A stretch of DNA of 43,441 bases, from NCBI GenBank assembly GCA_902770045.1, contig CACXRO010000006.1:1-43441 (forward strand), given 5' to 3'. This document shows, piece by piece, positions 20,854-28,788 of this stretch. The stretch's first letter is position 1; each line of letters begins with the position of its first letter. The translations under genes and the position numbers were made by a program. Below the pieces are notes generated by a model, which did no database searches, had not been told where the DNA came from, and was given only the letters and a program-made list of their open reading frames with translations. The stretch is from an uncultured bacterium (GTDB lineage Bacteria; Verrucomicrobiota; Kiritimatiellia; RFP12; UBA1067).

Positions 20854-22901
20854 GCTCCATAGCGCCTTTCGCCGCTTCCGCCGCGTTGGCGCTGGCGGCG
20901 CGGGCCGATGTCGCGCGCTCGAACGAATGTTTCGCCGTTGCGTGGAACTCGGCGAACGGTGCGCTTGCCTCGCTGGTCGTCAACGGCGACGCGGACCGGA
21001 TGAACTGGATCAGCGGACTCGAGAGCTGGGGCGAGATACGGACGAACGTGAAGAAGATCGGTGGACGCGACGGCTGGACCGGCGCGGCGTTCCGCGACTC
21101 GGAAAAGCTTCCGTTCAGGGGGATGCGCGAGGAGGGCGACAGGGTCGTCTCCGTCTATGACAACGGCATTCTCCGCGCCGAGGTGTTCCGGGAGCTGACG
21201 CGCGACGCGCTGAAGGAGCGGTACGTCTTCACTAACGTCTCGAAGGCGCCGCTTTACTTCGGGCGCGGCGACCTCGGCATCCTTGCGACCTTCAACGACG
21301 ACTATGCGGGCGCGGACGAATGCATCCGCCGGCGCTGTTCGGCCCATGTCTGGTGCGGCGGCGGCAACTCGTGGGTGCGGGCGGTGAAGATGGGACCGTT
21401 CCCGACGGAGCTTGCGCTGGTGCTGAACGAGGGCTCGCTCGACTGGTACTCCGTCCGCCGCGTCGCCGCCGAAGGCTCGAACGACCGCGGCGACATAGTC
21501 CTCCACCCCGATCCGCTGGTTCTTCAGCCGGGCGGGACCGCGGCCGTCGCCTGGACGCTTGCGGCATACGACGCAAAGGGCGGCTTCAACGCCGCGCTGC
21601 TCCGGCATGGCGGATCGGTGGTGGAGTTCGACGAGGAGACGATCTTCCCGGACGAGCTGTTCCGGATTTCGATAGCCGAGCCGGACGGGAAGGTTCGCCG
21701 CGAGACGCGTGCTCCCGAGAAGGGCGTCGGCGAATACGCCTTTGAGTTCCGTCTTGCCGACGGGCGCATTGCCCGCGCCACGGGATTCTGTTCGCCGGCG
21801 CTCGACGATCTCGTTCGCGCCCGCGTCAGGTTCATTGTCGAAAAACAGCAGTGCCTTGACGAGAATAGTCCGCTTTATGGCGCCTTCCTCCCTTACGACA
21901 ACGAGGACGAACGGCAGTGCTTCTCGGCGGAATGGCGCGACATGAACGCCTGTCGCGAACGGACGGCCATGCCGCTCATGATCGCGAAGTATCTGCAGCG
22001 GCACGGCGAGGACGCGGCGGCGAGAAGGGCGCTCGACCTCTGGGAGCGGTTTGCCCTGCGCGAGTTCTTCGACGCCGACACCTGCGCCGTCTACGACGGC
22101 ATCGGCAAGGACCCGCGCTTCAAGCGGCTCTACAACGGTCCGCAGGTGATCGGCCTCTGGAAGGAGATGTACAGGCTGAAAAAGGACCCGAAGTACCTCG
22201 ACTGGATGGAGCGGACGATTGTCAACTTCTACGAAGACGGCGGCACGAACTTCTATCCCAACGGCTGCAGCTTCTCCGAGGAGTTTGTCCTGCTCAGGGA
22301 TGCGGGGCGGGACGTCTCGCGCATCGGACGGCATCTGCGGGAGCACGTCGGGAACATCGTCCGCAACGGCGTCCGCCCGCCCGCGCACGAGGTGAAGTAC
22401 GAGCAGACGATTGTCGCGCCGGCGGTGACAATACTCTCGGCCTATTCCGCGCTGGTGGAGCGGGACGGACGAGTCGACGCCGTCCTTCCGGACCTTGTGG
22501 ACATGCTTTCGCGTTTCAACGGCAGCCAGCCCGACCACCGGCTCAACGAGGTCGCGATTCGCCACTGGGACGGCTACTGGTTCGGCAAGCGCCACGCCTA
22601 CGGCGACACGTTGCACCAGCACAGCGCGCTTTCGGCGCGAGCTTTCATTTGGTACGCCCGTTCCGGCGGCGACGCGGCATGGCGCCGCCGCGCCGAGCAC
22701 GCCTACCGCAACGTCCTCGCCATGTTCGCGCCTGACGGACGCGCCACGGCGGCCTATATGCTGCCGCTCACGGTTACGATGGTGAACCGCGACGGCTCCG
22801 CCGCCGAGCCGACGCGCCGGGTGGCAGGTCCGGATCCGCTTGCCAACGACCAGGACTCCGCGCTTTACAACGCGATGGCATCCGGTCTTTTTGGAGACTG
22901 A
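20844..22901 (+). CDS. Secreted six-hairpin (alpha/alpha) glycosidase-like protein
   Basis: A 685-residue exported protein: signal peptide at about residues 1-22, an N-terminal beta-sandwich, and from about residue 340 a helical-barrel domain with repeated Trp/Tyr-rich hairpins. The stretch HWDGYWFGKRHAYGDTLHQHSALSARAF resembles the active-site region of six-hairpin glycosidases close to family GH154 (beta-glucuronidase type). That family assignment is tentative. The start ATG 20844 lies inside the last codons of aroKB in another frame, with no visible ribosome-binding site. This suggests coupling to aroKB translation, an odd partnership between a biosynthetic and a secreted enzyme. A start further inside cannot be excluded, but it would remove the signal peptide. 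Confidence 0.72.
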   Translation: MRISSIAPFAASAALALAARADVARSNECFAVAWNSANGALASLVVNGDADRMNWISGLESWGEIRTNVKKIGGRDGWTGAAFRDSEKLPFRGMREEGDRVVSVYDNGILRAEVFRELTRDALKERYVFTNVSKAPLYFGRGDLGILATFNDDYAGADECIRRRCSAHVWCGGGNSWVRAVKMGPFPTELALVLNEGSLDWYSVRRVAAEGSNDRGDIVLHPDPLVLQPGGTAAVAWTLAAYDAKGGFNAALLRHGGSVVEFDEETIFPDELFRISIAEPDGKVRRETRAPEKGVGEYAFEFRLADGRIARATGFCSPALDDLVRARVRFIVEKQQCLDENSPLYGAFLPYDNEDERQCFSAEWRDMNACRERTAMPLMIAKYLQRHGEDAAARRALDLWERFALREFFDADTCAVYDGIGKDPRFKRLYNGPQVIGLWKEMYRLKKDPKYLDWMERTIVNFYEDGGTNFYPNGCSFSEEFVLLRDAGRDVSRIGRHLREHVGNIVRNGVRPPAHEVKYEQTIVAPAVTILSAYSALVERDGRVDAVLPDLVDMLSRFNGSQPDHRLNEVAIRHWDGYWFGKRHAYGDTLHQHSALSARAFIWYARSGGDAAWRRRAEHAYRNVLAMFAPDGRATAAYMLPLTVTMVNRDGSAAEPTRRVAGPDPLANDQDSALYNAMASGLFGD

Positions 22902-22923
22902 GTCAACAGTGTTGGGCGGAGCC

Positions 22924-22969
22924 GGTTGAAAGGTTGAAAAGTTGACCCAACCACCCAATCACCCAACCA
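22924..22969. repeat. Short tandem repeats in the 22.9-kb intergenic gap
   Basis: Two direct copies of GGTTGAAA (22924-22939) are followed by three 8-bp units CCCAACCA, CCCAATCA, CCCAACCA (22946-22969). The GGTTG and CAACC parts are complementary, so the stretch can fold. No known function. Confidence 0.5.
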
Positions 22970-22995
22970 TTCTCCACGATGTTTTGAGTTTCCTG

Positions 22996-23015
22996 CGCCG
23001 TGACGCGGCGATTTT
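22996..23015 (+). terminator. Terminator-like hairpin
   Basis: CGCCG-TGACG-CGGCG followed directly by ATTTTT fits a short intrinsic terminator ending the aro/six-hairpin transcript. Its T-run is continuous with the next promoter's -10 element. Confidence 0.5.
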
Positions 23016-23024
23016 TGGTATACT
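23016..23024 (+). promoter_or_regulatory. Extended -10, leaderless type
   Basis: TGGTATACT with 6 bases before ATG 23031. The predicted transcript start is exactly the A of the start codon. Confidence 0.6.
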
Positions 23025-23030
23025 ACGAAC

Positions 23031-23336
23031 ATGGACAATCTATGTCGTATATCTCGTCCTATGGGCAGTCCTGAAGGAGCGCTCCACAGCGTCGTGATGG
23101 AAAGCGAGAAATTTGGTCTGACCGATTTTCTCACTTTCGGCGCCTCGGCAAGACCCGCTGCGACGCGGCCTTCGGGCTTCTTCGACGGATGGCTCGACGC
23201 GCTTCGCCACTACAACGGACTGCGCGACCGCACCGACACCGATCGGTACTACAGCGACGAGTACGCCGACAAGATAGTGAAGCGCGCGAAAGACCCGAAC
23301 GCCTTCGTCCCGATCGAGATCAAACTTGCGAAATAG
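23031..23336 (+). CDS. Small hypothetical protein (101 residues)
   Basis: I do not recognise a family. The protein has no signal peptide or membrane segment. A charged C-terminal half (RTDTDRYYSDEYADKIVKRAKDPNAF) suggests a soluble helical cytoplasmic protein. The start is supported by the leaderless promoter 6 bases upstream. An ATG at 23061 within the frame is an alternative. It is followed 14 bases later by a secreted protein with a strong ribosome-binding site, so it may be the first gene of that operon. Confidence 0.55.
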   Translation: MDNLCRISRPMGSPEGALHSVVMESEKFGLTDFLTFGASARPAATRPSGFFDGWLDALRHYNGLRDRTDTDRYYSDEYADKIVKRAKDPNAFVPIEIKLAK

Positions 23337-23350
23337 AATGGAGGACTGAC

Positions 23351-24196
23351 ATGAAGTTGCGTCTGCTGCCCGTTGTCGCGCTGGTCGCGGCGGCATTGCC
23401 GCTGTTGGCGGACATTGCCGATTCCCGGAGGAGGTCTGGCGAACTGCCTCGGCTTGTTGCCCGCTACGGCGCGAACGTCGAAGCGACCTTCAAGGTCGTC
23501 GACGCGGACGGGAAACCGGTCGAAGGCGTGTCGGTGTGCGGCGTCAAGACGGACGCATCCGGCGCGGCCGTCTATCGCGGCATTGCATTCAACGGAATGC
23601 TTCAGGTGTCCGTGTCCTCGCCGGATGTCTATTCGCCGGTCGTCCCGCCCGTCGTTTTCTCGGCGCTGTCGAGCGACAAGAGGTCCTTTGTGCCGACGAA
23701 CGTCCCGCCTGTCACGGTGCGCCGCAAGGTTAGGCCCCACGCGATGAAGACCGGGGTGATCGGCTTCGGTGGTCTTGTGCGGGATTGGCCGCTGGTGACA
23801 AGGCGCGAGACGGAGTGGTTCAACGTCGAGCTCGGGGTATTCCCCGGCGTTTCTGACAACAGCGGATACTGCAATCTGCGCTCTGGCTACTGCGTGCTGG
23901 AGCCGAAAACGCCGGAGGACGGCTTTCAGGAGATCGAGTCCTTCCCCGATTCGCTAGGAACCCCTCTTTCCGCGCCGCGCGACGGATACGTGACAGGGCC
24001 GTTCGAACTGATGTTCCGCGCGAACAACAGAGACTACCAGTCCCCTCGCGGCCGAATCGTCGCGTTTCGGCACAAGACGCCCGGCGGCTTCGTCTACGGA
24101 ATCGTGAACGCGTTCCGCATCGGCATGAACGGTTTTGAATACCGTGTCAATTCCGTTGTGGACGAGCTGTCGCTTGAGCCGGAGGACCGCAGGTGA
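23351..24196 (+). CDS. Secreted protein with carboxypeptidase-regulatory-like N-terminal domain
   Basis: 281 residues with a signal peptide (MKLRLLPVVALVAAALPLLA). Residues ~45-80 show the beta-sandwich pattern FKVVDADGKPVEGVSV ... TDASGAAVYRG, typical of CarboxypepD-regulatory/Ig-like domains. The remaining ~180 residues are unrecognised but rich in aromatic and Gly residues, probably beta. GGAGG lies 7 bases before ATG 23351. The stop overlaps the GTG of the esterase gene (GTGA), so the two are coupled. It may be a surface or adhesion-type accessory of the hydrolase that follows. No function can be assigned. Confidence 0.7.
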   Translation: MKLRLLPVVALVAAALPLLADIADSRRRSGELPRLVARYGANVEATFKVVDADGKPVEGVSVCGVKTDASGAAVYRGIAFNGMLQVSVSSPDVYSPVVPPVVFSALSSDKRSFVPTNVPPVTVRRKVRPHAMKTGVIGFGGLVRDWPLVTRRETEWFNVELGVFPGVSDNSGYCNLRSGYCVLEPKTPEDGFQEIESFPDSLGTPLSAPRDGYVTGPFELMFRANNRDYQSPRGRIVAFRHKTPGGFVYGIVNAFRIGMNGFEYRVNSVVDELSLEPEDRR

Positions 24197-25272
24197 TTCC
24201 TGCCGCGTTAGTCGCCGCCGCCGCAGTCAAGCTTGCGCCGATGGCCGAGCCGTTCGTGGTGACGGACGCCACGTCTCTCGCGCGGTGGGAGTTCGACAAG
24301 GCACCGTCGCTCGTCGAGTGGCGAACGCCGGCGCAGTATCCGCCGGAAGCGGGAATGCCGGGCTATGGCTGGCCGTCGCGCATCGAGGACTACAAGGTCG
24401 ACGGCGCTCTTGCGGAAAGGCTTGCGGAACGTCCCGGCCTTGAGGCGCACTGGTTCATCCGCGAGCCGATAGCCGGACGCGCAGCCGAAGTCGCGCGCGA
24501 ACTCGGGAGCTACACCGATTCGATTCCGTTCCTCCTGTTCCGTCCACGGCCGCAGCCGTTTCGCTGGTGGAATCCGCTCGACTGGTTCGGCGACGACAAG
24601 GCGCCGCTCGTCGTCTATCTGCCGGGCAACGGCGAGCAGGGCACGGACCTTGCGAAGCAGTTCAGGCAGACGGGCGTGATCGACCGTGTGCTGGACGGCG
24701 CGTTCCAGGACGAGCATCGCGCATGGCTGCTCGTTCCCATGCCGCCAGCGCGCGGGAACGTGAACATCCCCCACGGCTATCCCGTCGAGCCGCGCGCGCC
24801 GCTCATCACGCTCTACGACGACCTTGTGCTGAAGGTGGTGGAGCTCTCGCGCACGGATGCCGAGGCCGCCCCGCCCATCGACGAACGGCGCATCTATCTG
24901 ACGGGTCTCGGCAGCGGCGGAACGATGGCCGTGGCGATGTCGTTCGACCATCCCGGCCGGTACGCCGCGACTGCGGTCGCCTGGTCGCGTCCATACCACC
25001 AGCCCGTGCTTCATCCAGACGCGCCCGGAAACTGGTGGTTCGGCTTTGAAGAGAAGGTGTATGCCGACGTCGTGGCGGCTCACCGTGACTTTTACGAAAA
25101 GTTCTGGGGCAAGTTCCGCGCGGACGCGGAGCGCTTCGGCGGCGCGTTCGAGCTGAGGACCTATTCAAAGGGCGAACACGCCTGGTGGTGGGACGTCATG
25201 TGGGAGTCCGACGAGTTCTGGGCTTGGTGCTTCGGCAAAAAGAGCAACGGAGAATTGGAGGTTGGAAAATGA
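24193..25272 (+). CDS. Alpha/beta-hydrolase, PHB-depolymerase/feruloyl-esterase-like
   Basis: 359 residues. Alpha/beta-hydrolase motifs are LVVYLPGNGEQGTD (oxyanion-hole strand), the nucleophile elbow GLGSGG with Ser241, and a C-terminal GEHAWWW with His329. This layout resembles esterases of the PHB depolymerase/LpqC group, which in glycan-degrading bacteria often remove acyl groups from polysaccharides. The start is GTG 24193 with GGAGG 7 bases before it, overlapping the previous stop. The N-terminus (IPAALVAAAAVKLAP) is hydrophobic but short, so export is uncertain. The stop overlaps the next ATG (ATGA). Substrate unknown. Confidence 0.75.
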   Translation: MIPAALVAAAAVKLAPMAEPFVVTDATSLARWEFDKAPSLVEWRTPAQYPPEAGMPGYGWPSRIEDYKVDGALAERLAERPGLEAHWFIREPIAGRAAEVARELGSYTDSIPFLLFRPRPQPFRWWNPLDWFGDDKAPLVVYLPGNGEQGTDLAKQFRQTGVIDRVLDGAFQDEHRAWLLVPMPPARGNVNIPHGYPVEPRAPLITLYDDLVLKVVELSRTDAEAAPPIDERRIYLTGLGSGGTMAVAMSFDHPGRYAATAVAWSRPYHQPVLHPDAPGNWWFGFEEKVYADVVAAHRDFYEKFWGKFRADAERFGGAFELRTYSKGEHAWWWDVMWESDEFWAWCFGKKSNGELEVGK

Positions 25273-26606
25273 GCTGTTCTATGATCATGGCTGTCGTCTA
25301 TGTGCTCGGGTTCTCCCCGGCTGACGGGACCGCGGTGTGCTTCGGCACGGAGGAGTCCGGCGCGTTTGCGCCCGCCGTTTTCGAGGAGCGGCGGCACACG
25401 CCCGGCACGCCCGATGCGCTGAGGGGCGTCCGGTTCCTCGTGTTCGATTCGGACGTCACGGAAGTCGCCGCCGGCGCCTTCGCCGGCGCACCCGATCTCG
25501 AAACGGTCAGCTTCGAGGGCCGCATCTCGTCGCTCGGCGCGCGCGCGTTCGCGGACGCGCCCAAGCTGACGTGCGTCGTCTTTTCGCACCGGAACCCGGT
25601 CGACGCCAGTGCGGATACGTTCGATGGCGCGCACGCGCAGCTTACGGCGGTCTATCCGCGCGACATCTACGGCCCTCTGGAGGTCGTGCACCCGTCGTCG
25701 ATCTGGAAAAACATGGTCAGCATGAGGATGGGCTGGAACGGAATCGATGCCTCGCGGCTGGTCGGTGCGCTGGCCGCATCCGCCTGCCGATACGGGGGGC
25801 CGCGCGTCACCGCCGACGGGTGGCTGTTTCTGCCGAAGGCCGGCAAGGCAAGCCTCGTCGCCTACCTGCCGTCCGACAGGAATGCGGTGGAGCTTCCCGC
25901 GAGAATCGACGGGCTTGACACCACCTGCAGCGACTACGGCGACGGCGGGAATGCCAACGACGAGCTTAGAATTGCCAGAGTGCTTGCCGATTCGTCGTCT
26001 CTCGACGACTTCAAGAACATGGGCGGGCACAGGATTCTTGCGAAGGACGGCTGGGTCTATGTGCGGCAGGCAGACCCCCGGGCCCTGTCGGGCTCCAGTT
26101 TCAACGCGGCGGGTGTTCCTGAATGCACGACGCTGGCCGACATCGCGGCGCTGACGAACGGGATTCCGTGCGAAGGCGGCTACCGCTACATCATCGTCGG
26201 CGGAACGCGCGCGGCGATTCTCGGCATTGACGGCGAACGCACCAAGAACGCGTCTTTTTCGCCGCGTCCCATACCGAACGACGGGAAAGGCGAGGCGGTG
26301 GCGATTCCGGCGACTCTCGGCGGGAAGCCGGTCGCGCTGCTGCCGCCTGGCCTGTTTGCCTCGCGCTACGACATCTCGTCCGTCGTGTTTCCCGACACCG
26401 TCGAGGAGCTGCCGGCGGGCATCTGCTACGGCTGCCCGATTCTCCGCGAAGTCAAGCTGCCGAAGAACCTGAAGCGGATCGGGCGTCTCGCGTTCTACGA
26501 CTGCCCCAGGCTTTCCGGGATTGCCGTTCCAGAAGGCGTGGCCTGTGGGACATGGGCGTTCGACAACAGGCCGCAGGGCGACAACCGCATAATCCTCAAG
26601 CCGTGA
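25269..26606 (+). CDS. BspA-like leucine-rich-repeat (LRR_5) protein
   Basis: 445 residues. LRR_5-type repeats are visible near the N-terminus (AAGAFAGAPDLETVSFEG, GARAFADAPKLTCVVF) and the C-terminus (LFASRYDISSVVFPDTVEELP, CYGCPILREVKLPKNLKRIG, AFYDCPRLSGIAVPEG). About 230 residues of unassigned sequence lie between them. The N-terminus (CSMIMAVVYVLGFSPADG) may be a signal peptide. Such repeats usually mediate binding outside the cell. ATG 25269 overlaps the esterase stop and has GGAGG at 25257-25261. It is the third gene of the 23.35-26.6 kb overlapping operon. Confidence 0.75.
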   Translation: MSCSMIMAVVYVLGFSPADGTAVCFGTEESGAFAPAVFEERRHTPGTPDALRGVRFLVFDSDVTEVAAGAFAGAPDLETVSFEGRISSLGARAFADAPKLTCVVFSHRNPVDASADTFDGAHAQLTAVYPRDIYGPLEVVHPSSIWKNMVSMRMGWNGIDASRLVGALAASACRYGGPRVTADGWLFLPKAGKASLVAYLPSDRNAVELPARIDGLDTTCSDYGDGGNANDELRIARVLADSSSLDDFKNMGGHRILAKDGWVYVRQADPRALSGSSFNAAGVPECTTLADIAALTNGIPCEGGYRYIIVGGTRAAILGIDGERTKNASFSPRPIPNDGKGEAVAIPATLGGKPVALLPPGLFASRYDISSVVFPDTVEELPAGICYGCPILREVKLPKNLKRIGRLAFYDCPRLSGIAVPEGVACGTWAFDNRPQGDNRIILKP

Positions 26607-26630
26607 CCGGCATTTGAAACAACCGAATAC

Positions 26631-27299
26631 ATGTCGGAAATGAAGACAGACATTGCAAAGTTCATCGACCACACTCTGCTCAGGGCGGACGCGAAGGCGT
26701 CGGACATAGCGCGCCTCTGCCGCGAGGCGAAGGAGCACGGGTTTGCATCCGTGTGCGTGAACCCGTGCTGGGTTCCTAAGTGCCGCGAGCTTCTTGCTGG
26801 AAGCGGCGTCGCCGTCTGCACGGTGATAGGCTTTCCGCTCGGCGCGACGAGCACCTTCGCCAAGGTGGAGGAGGCTCTTCAGGCGATAGAGGACGGAGCG
26901 GACGAGCTTGACGTCGTCCTCAACCAGGGTCTTCTCAAGAGCGACATCTACGCATGCTTCTGCGAGCTTTCCGAAATCGTGCGCGAATGCCGCGAGGCGA
27001 AGAGGAAGGTCGTCCTGAAGCTGATTCTCGAATGCTGCAACCTGACGAAGGACGAGATCGTCGTCGCGTCGTCCGCCGCGAAGAAGGCGGGCTTCGACTT
27101 CGTCAAGACGTCGACCGGCTTCGGGAAGGGCGGAGCGACGGTCGCGGACGTGAAGCTCATGCGGAAGACCGTCGGCGCGAAGATGGGCGTAAAGGCGGCG
27201 GGCGGGATACGCGACCGCAGAACCGCGCTCGCGATGATACGCGCCGGCGCAAACCGCCTCGGCTGCTCGTGCGGCCTTGCGCTCGTATGCAGATCTTGA
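26631..27299 (+). CDS. deoC: Deoxyribose-phosphate aldolase DeoC
   Basis: A 222-residue class I aldolase that splits 2-deoxyribose 5-phosphate into acetaldehyde and glyceraldehyde 3-phosphate in deoxynucleoside breakdown. Motifs are FIDHTLLRADA, SVCVNP, TVIGFPLGAT, KLILE, the Schiff-base Lys159 in VKTSTGFGKGGAT, and Lys188 in GVKAAGGIR. The phosphate-binding turn, usually GTSSG, reads GCSCG, and the protein stops shortly after it (LALVCRS). The C-terminus may be a few residues shorter than usual. ATG 26640 is an alternative start. It lies 24 bases after the LRR gene with no obvious promoter, so it may be read from the same transcript. Confidence 0.93.
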   Translation: MSEMKTDIAKFIDHTLLRADAKASDIARLCREAKEHGFASVCVNPCWVPKCRELLAGSGVAVCTVIGFPLGATSTFAKVEEALQAIEDGADELDVVLNQGLLKSDIYACFCELSEIVRECREAKRKVVLKLILECCNLTKDEIVVASSAAKKAGFDFVKTSTGFGKGGATVADVKLMRKTVGAKMGVKAAGGIRDRRTALAMIRAGANRLGCSCGLALVCRS

Positions 27300-27452
27300 C
27301 AACAAGGGGGTAAAATGGCAGAAGAAGAATGCACACATGACTGTACGACTATGCTCGCAGCACGGCGGCAAATAGCGCGGCAGTTTTCGCTTATGCTGCG
27401 CAACGAGTGTTGCACTGGCAACTGGCTGACGAAAAGCAAAAGGAGAATGCGG

Positions 27453-28727
27453 ATGATGAAAAAGTCGAACAGAATGGCGCTGTGTGCGAACGCTGCATTG
27501 GTTTTCTGGATGATATCGATGACCTGTTATGTCGGCAATGGCGCTGTTGAGCCTGGTCCAAGGCTCGGAGCCGAGAGGAAGGCGTCGGTGGGAAATCAGG
27601 CTTCATGGCGACAGGGGGATTTTGCCGGGAAACTATACCGGCAAATGGCAAAAGACAACGAAAACCTTGCGTTTTCCCCGTATGGAGTTGCGAGCGTGTG
27701 CGCGCTTGTGGGGACAGGCGCGAAGGGCGAGACCTTCGAGGCGTTCAAGAATGCTCTCGAATTTCCAACGGACAATCTGGATGAGATGGCGCGAATTTTC
27801 CGTGAGACGAAGCAGAAAATCGGCAATGCAGTTGAAATCTCCGATTCGGTCTGGCTCTTTAAAGGATTCAGCCCACTTGACGAGTTTCGCTCCAGAGCGG
27901 TCAATGGTTTTTTGGCCGAAGCGCGGAATACTTCGCTTGAAAGTGCAAAGGATGAGATCAATGCATATGTCAGCGATAAGACGCACGGCAAGATACCGAG
28001 CCTTCTTGTGAATCCACCGGATTCGGATACGTGCATGATGGCCGTCAATACTATTTATCTCAATGCCAAGTGGGCACAGAAATTTGATAAAAATTTGACT
28101 ACTGAACGAGAGTTCAAGACACTATCTGGCGAGAGGTTGATAGTTCCATTCATGTGTCGTACTTTGCATACAAACTATCATTGCGGGAATCAGTTTTCGG
28201 CAGTTTCCCTTCCGTATGCCAACAGTACCCTTGAGATGCTGTTTATCTTGCCAGGGGAGAATGTTGCGCTTCGGCAGATTGAGGAGATGCTATCAGAATC
28301 ATTCATCAATCGTGTCATAGGTATGTACAAGGAAGAAGTGAGAGTCATAATTCCAAGGTTTGAGTTCGAGATGCGACATAATCTTGTCACGCCGCTTCGT
28401 GAGATGGGACTTGGCGTAGCGTTTTCGCTTGCTGCAGATTTCTCCGGACTTGCAAAGGTCAATCCAGATGAGTGCATCTACATTTCCAACGCAGAGCAGA
28501 TGGTAAAAATCAAGGTAGACGAGGAAGGAACGGAAGCTGCCGCGGCGACGTACATTGAGATGCAGGCGATGAAGAAGTCCTTACCCCCTCCGGTGCCGAA
28601 GTTCGTTGCTGACCATCCGTTCATCTTCGTGCTTCGGGATAGAGTAAGCGGCGCGATTTTATTCATGGGTCGCGTCATGAAACCAGCTGCTCAAAAGGGA
28701 AATGTCCATCGCTCGGATTTGATATAA
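27453..28727 (+). CDS. Secreted serpin (serine-protease inhibitor)
   Basis: 424 residues. A signal peptide or membrane anchor (ALCANAALVFWMISM) is followed by a full serpin fold: NLAFSPYGVASVCALVGTGAKGET, AVNTIYLNAKWAQKF, VIIPRFEFEMRHNL and C-terminal DHPFIFVLRDRVSGAILFMGRV. The hinge of the reactive-centre loop is intact (DEEGTEAAAAT), so it should be inhibitory. Counting from the hinge puts Met373 at P1 and Lys374 at P1', the same P1 residue as human alpha-1-antitrypsin. AAGGAGA before ATG 27453 sets the start; an in-frame upstream extension to 27315 looks non-coding. The gene is clearly more AT-rich than its neighbours, suggesting transfer. It probably protects surface proteins against host or protist proteases. 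Confidence 0.92.
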   Translation: MMKKSNRMALCANAALVFWMISMTCYVGNGAVEPGPRLGAERKASVGNQASWRQGDFAGKLYRQMAKDNENLAFSPYGVASVCALVGTGAKGETFEAFKNALEFPTDNLDEMARIFRETKQKIGNAVEISDSVWLFKGFSPLDEFRSRAVNGFLAEARNTSLESAKDEINAYVSDKTHGKIPSLLVNPPDSDTCMMAVNTIYLNAKWAQKFDKNLTTEREFKTLSGERLIVPFMCRTLHTNYHCGNQFSAVSLPYANSTLEMLFILPGENVALRQIEEMLSESFINRVIGMYKEEVRVIIPRFEFEMRHNLVTPLREMGLGVAFSLAADFSGLAKVNPDECIYISNAEQMVKIKVDEEGTEAAAATYIEMQAMKKSLPPPVPKFVADHPFIFVLRDRVSGAILFMGRVMKPAAQKGNVHRSDLI

Positions 28728-28728
28728 T
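28720..28728 (+). promoter_or_regulatory. Extended -10 overlapping the serpin stop codon
   Basis: TGATATAAT; bases 28725-28727 (TAA) are the serpin stop. It drives the secreted protein starting at 28789, with a leader of about 55 bases. Confidence 0.6.
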
Positions 28729-28788
28729 ACGCATCATAAAAGCCTCAAGGTGGCGACAGGGCTCGATTTTGAAAGGAAAGAGGACGGC

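Noticed and set aside
22924..22969. CRISPR-like repeat
   Set aside because: The units are only 8 bp and directly adjacent, with no spacers and no cas genes.
27315..27452. An N-terminal extension of the serpin or a separate small gene
   Set aside because: The translation is Cys/Arg-rich and non-conserved in look, and a ribosome-binding site plus signal peptide sit at 27453. The ATG at 27315 does have GGGGG nearby, so a short leader peptide is not excluded.
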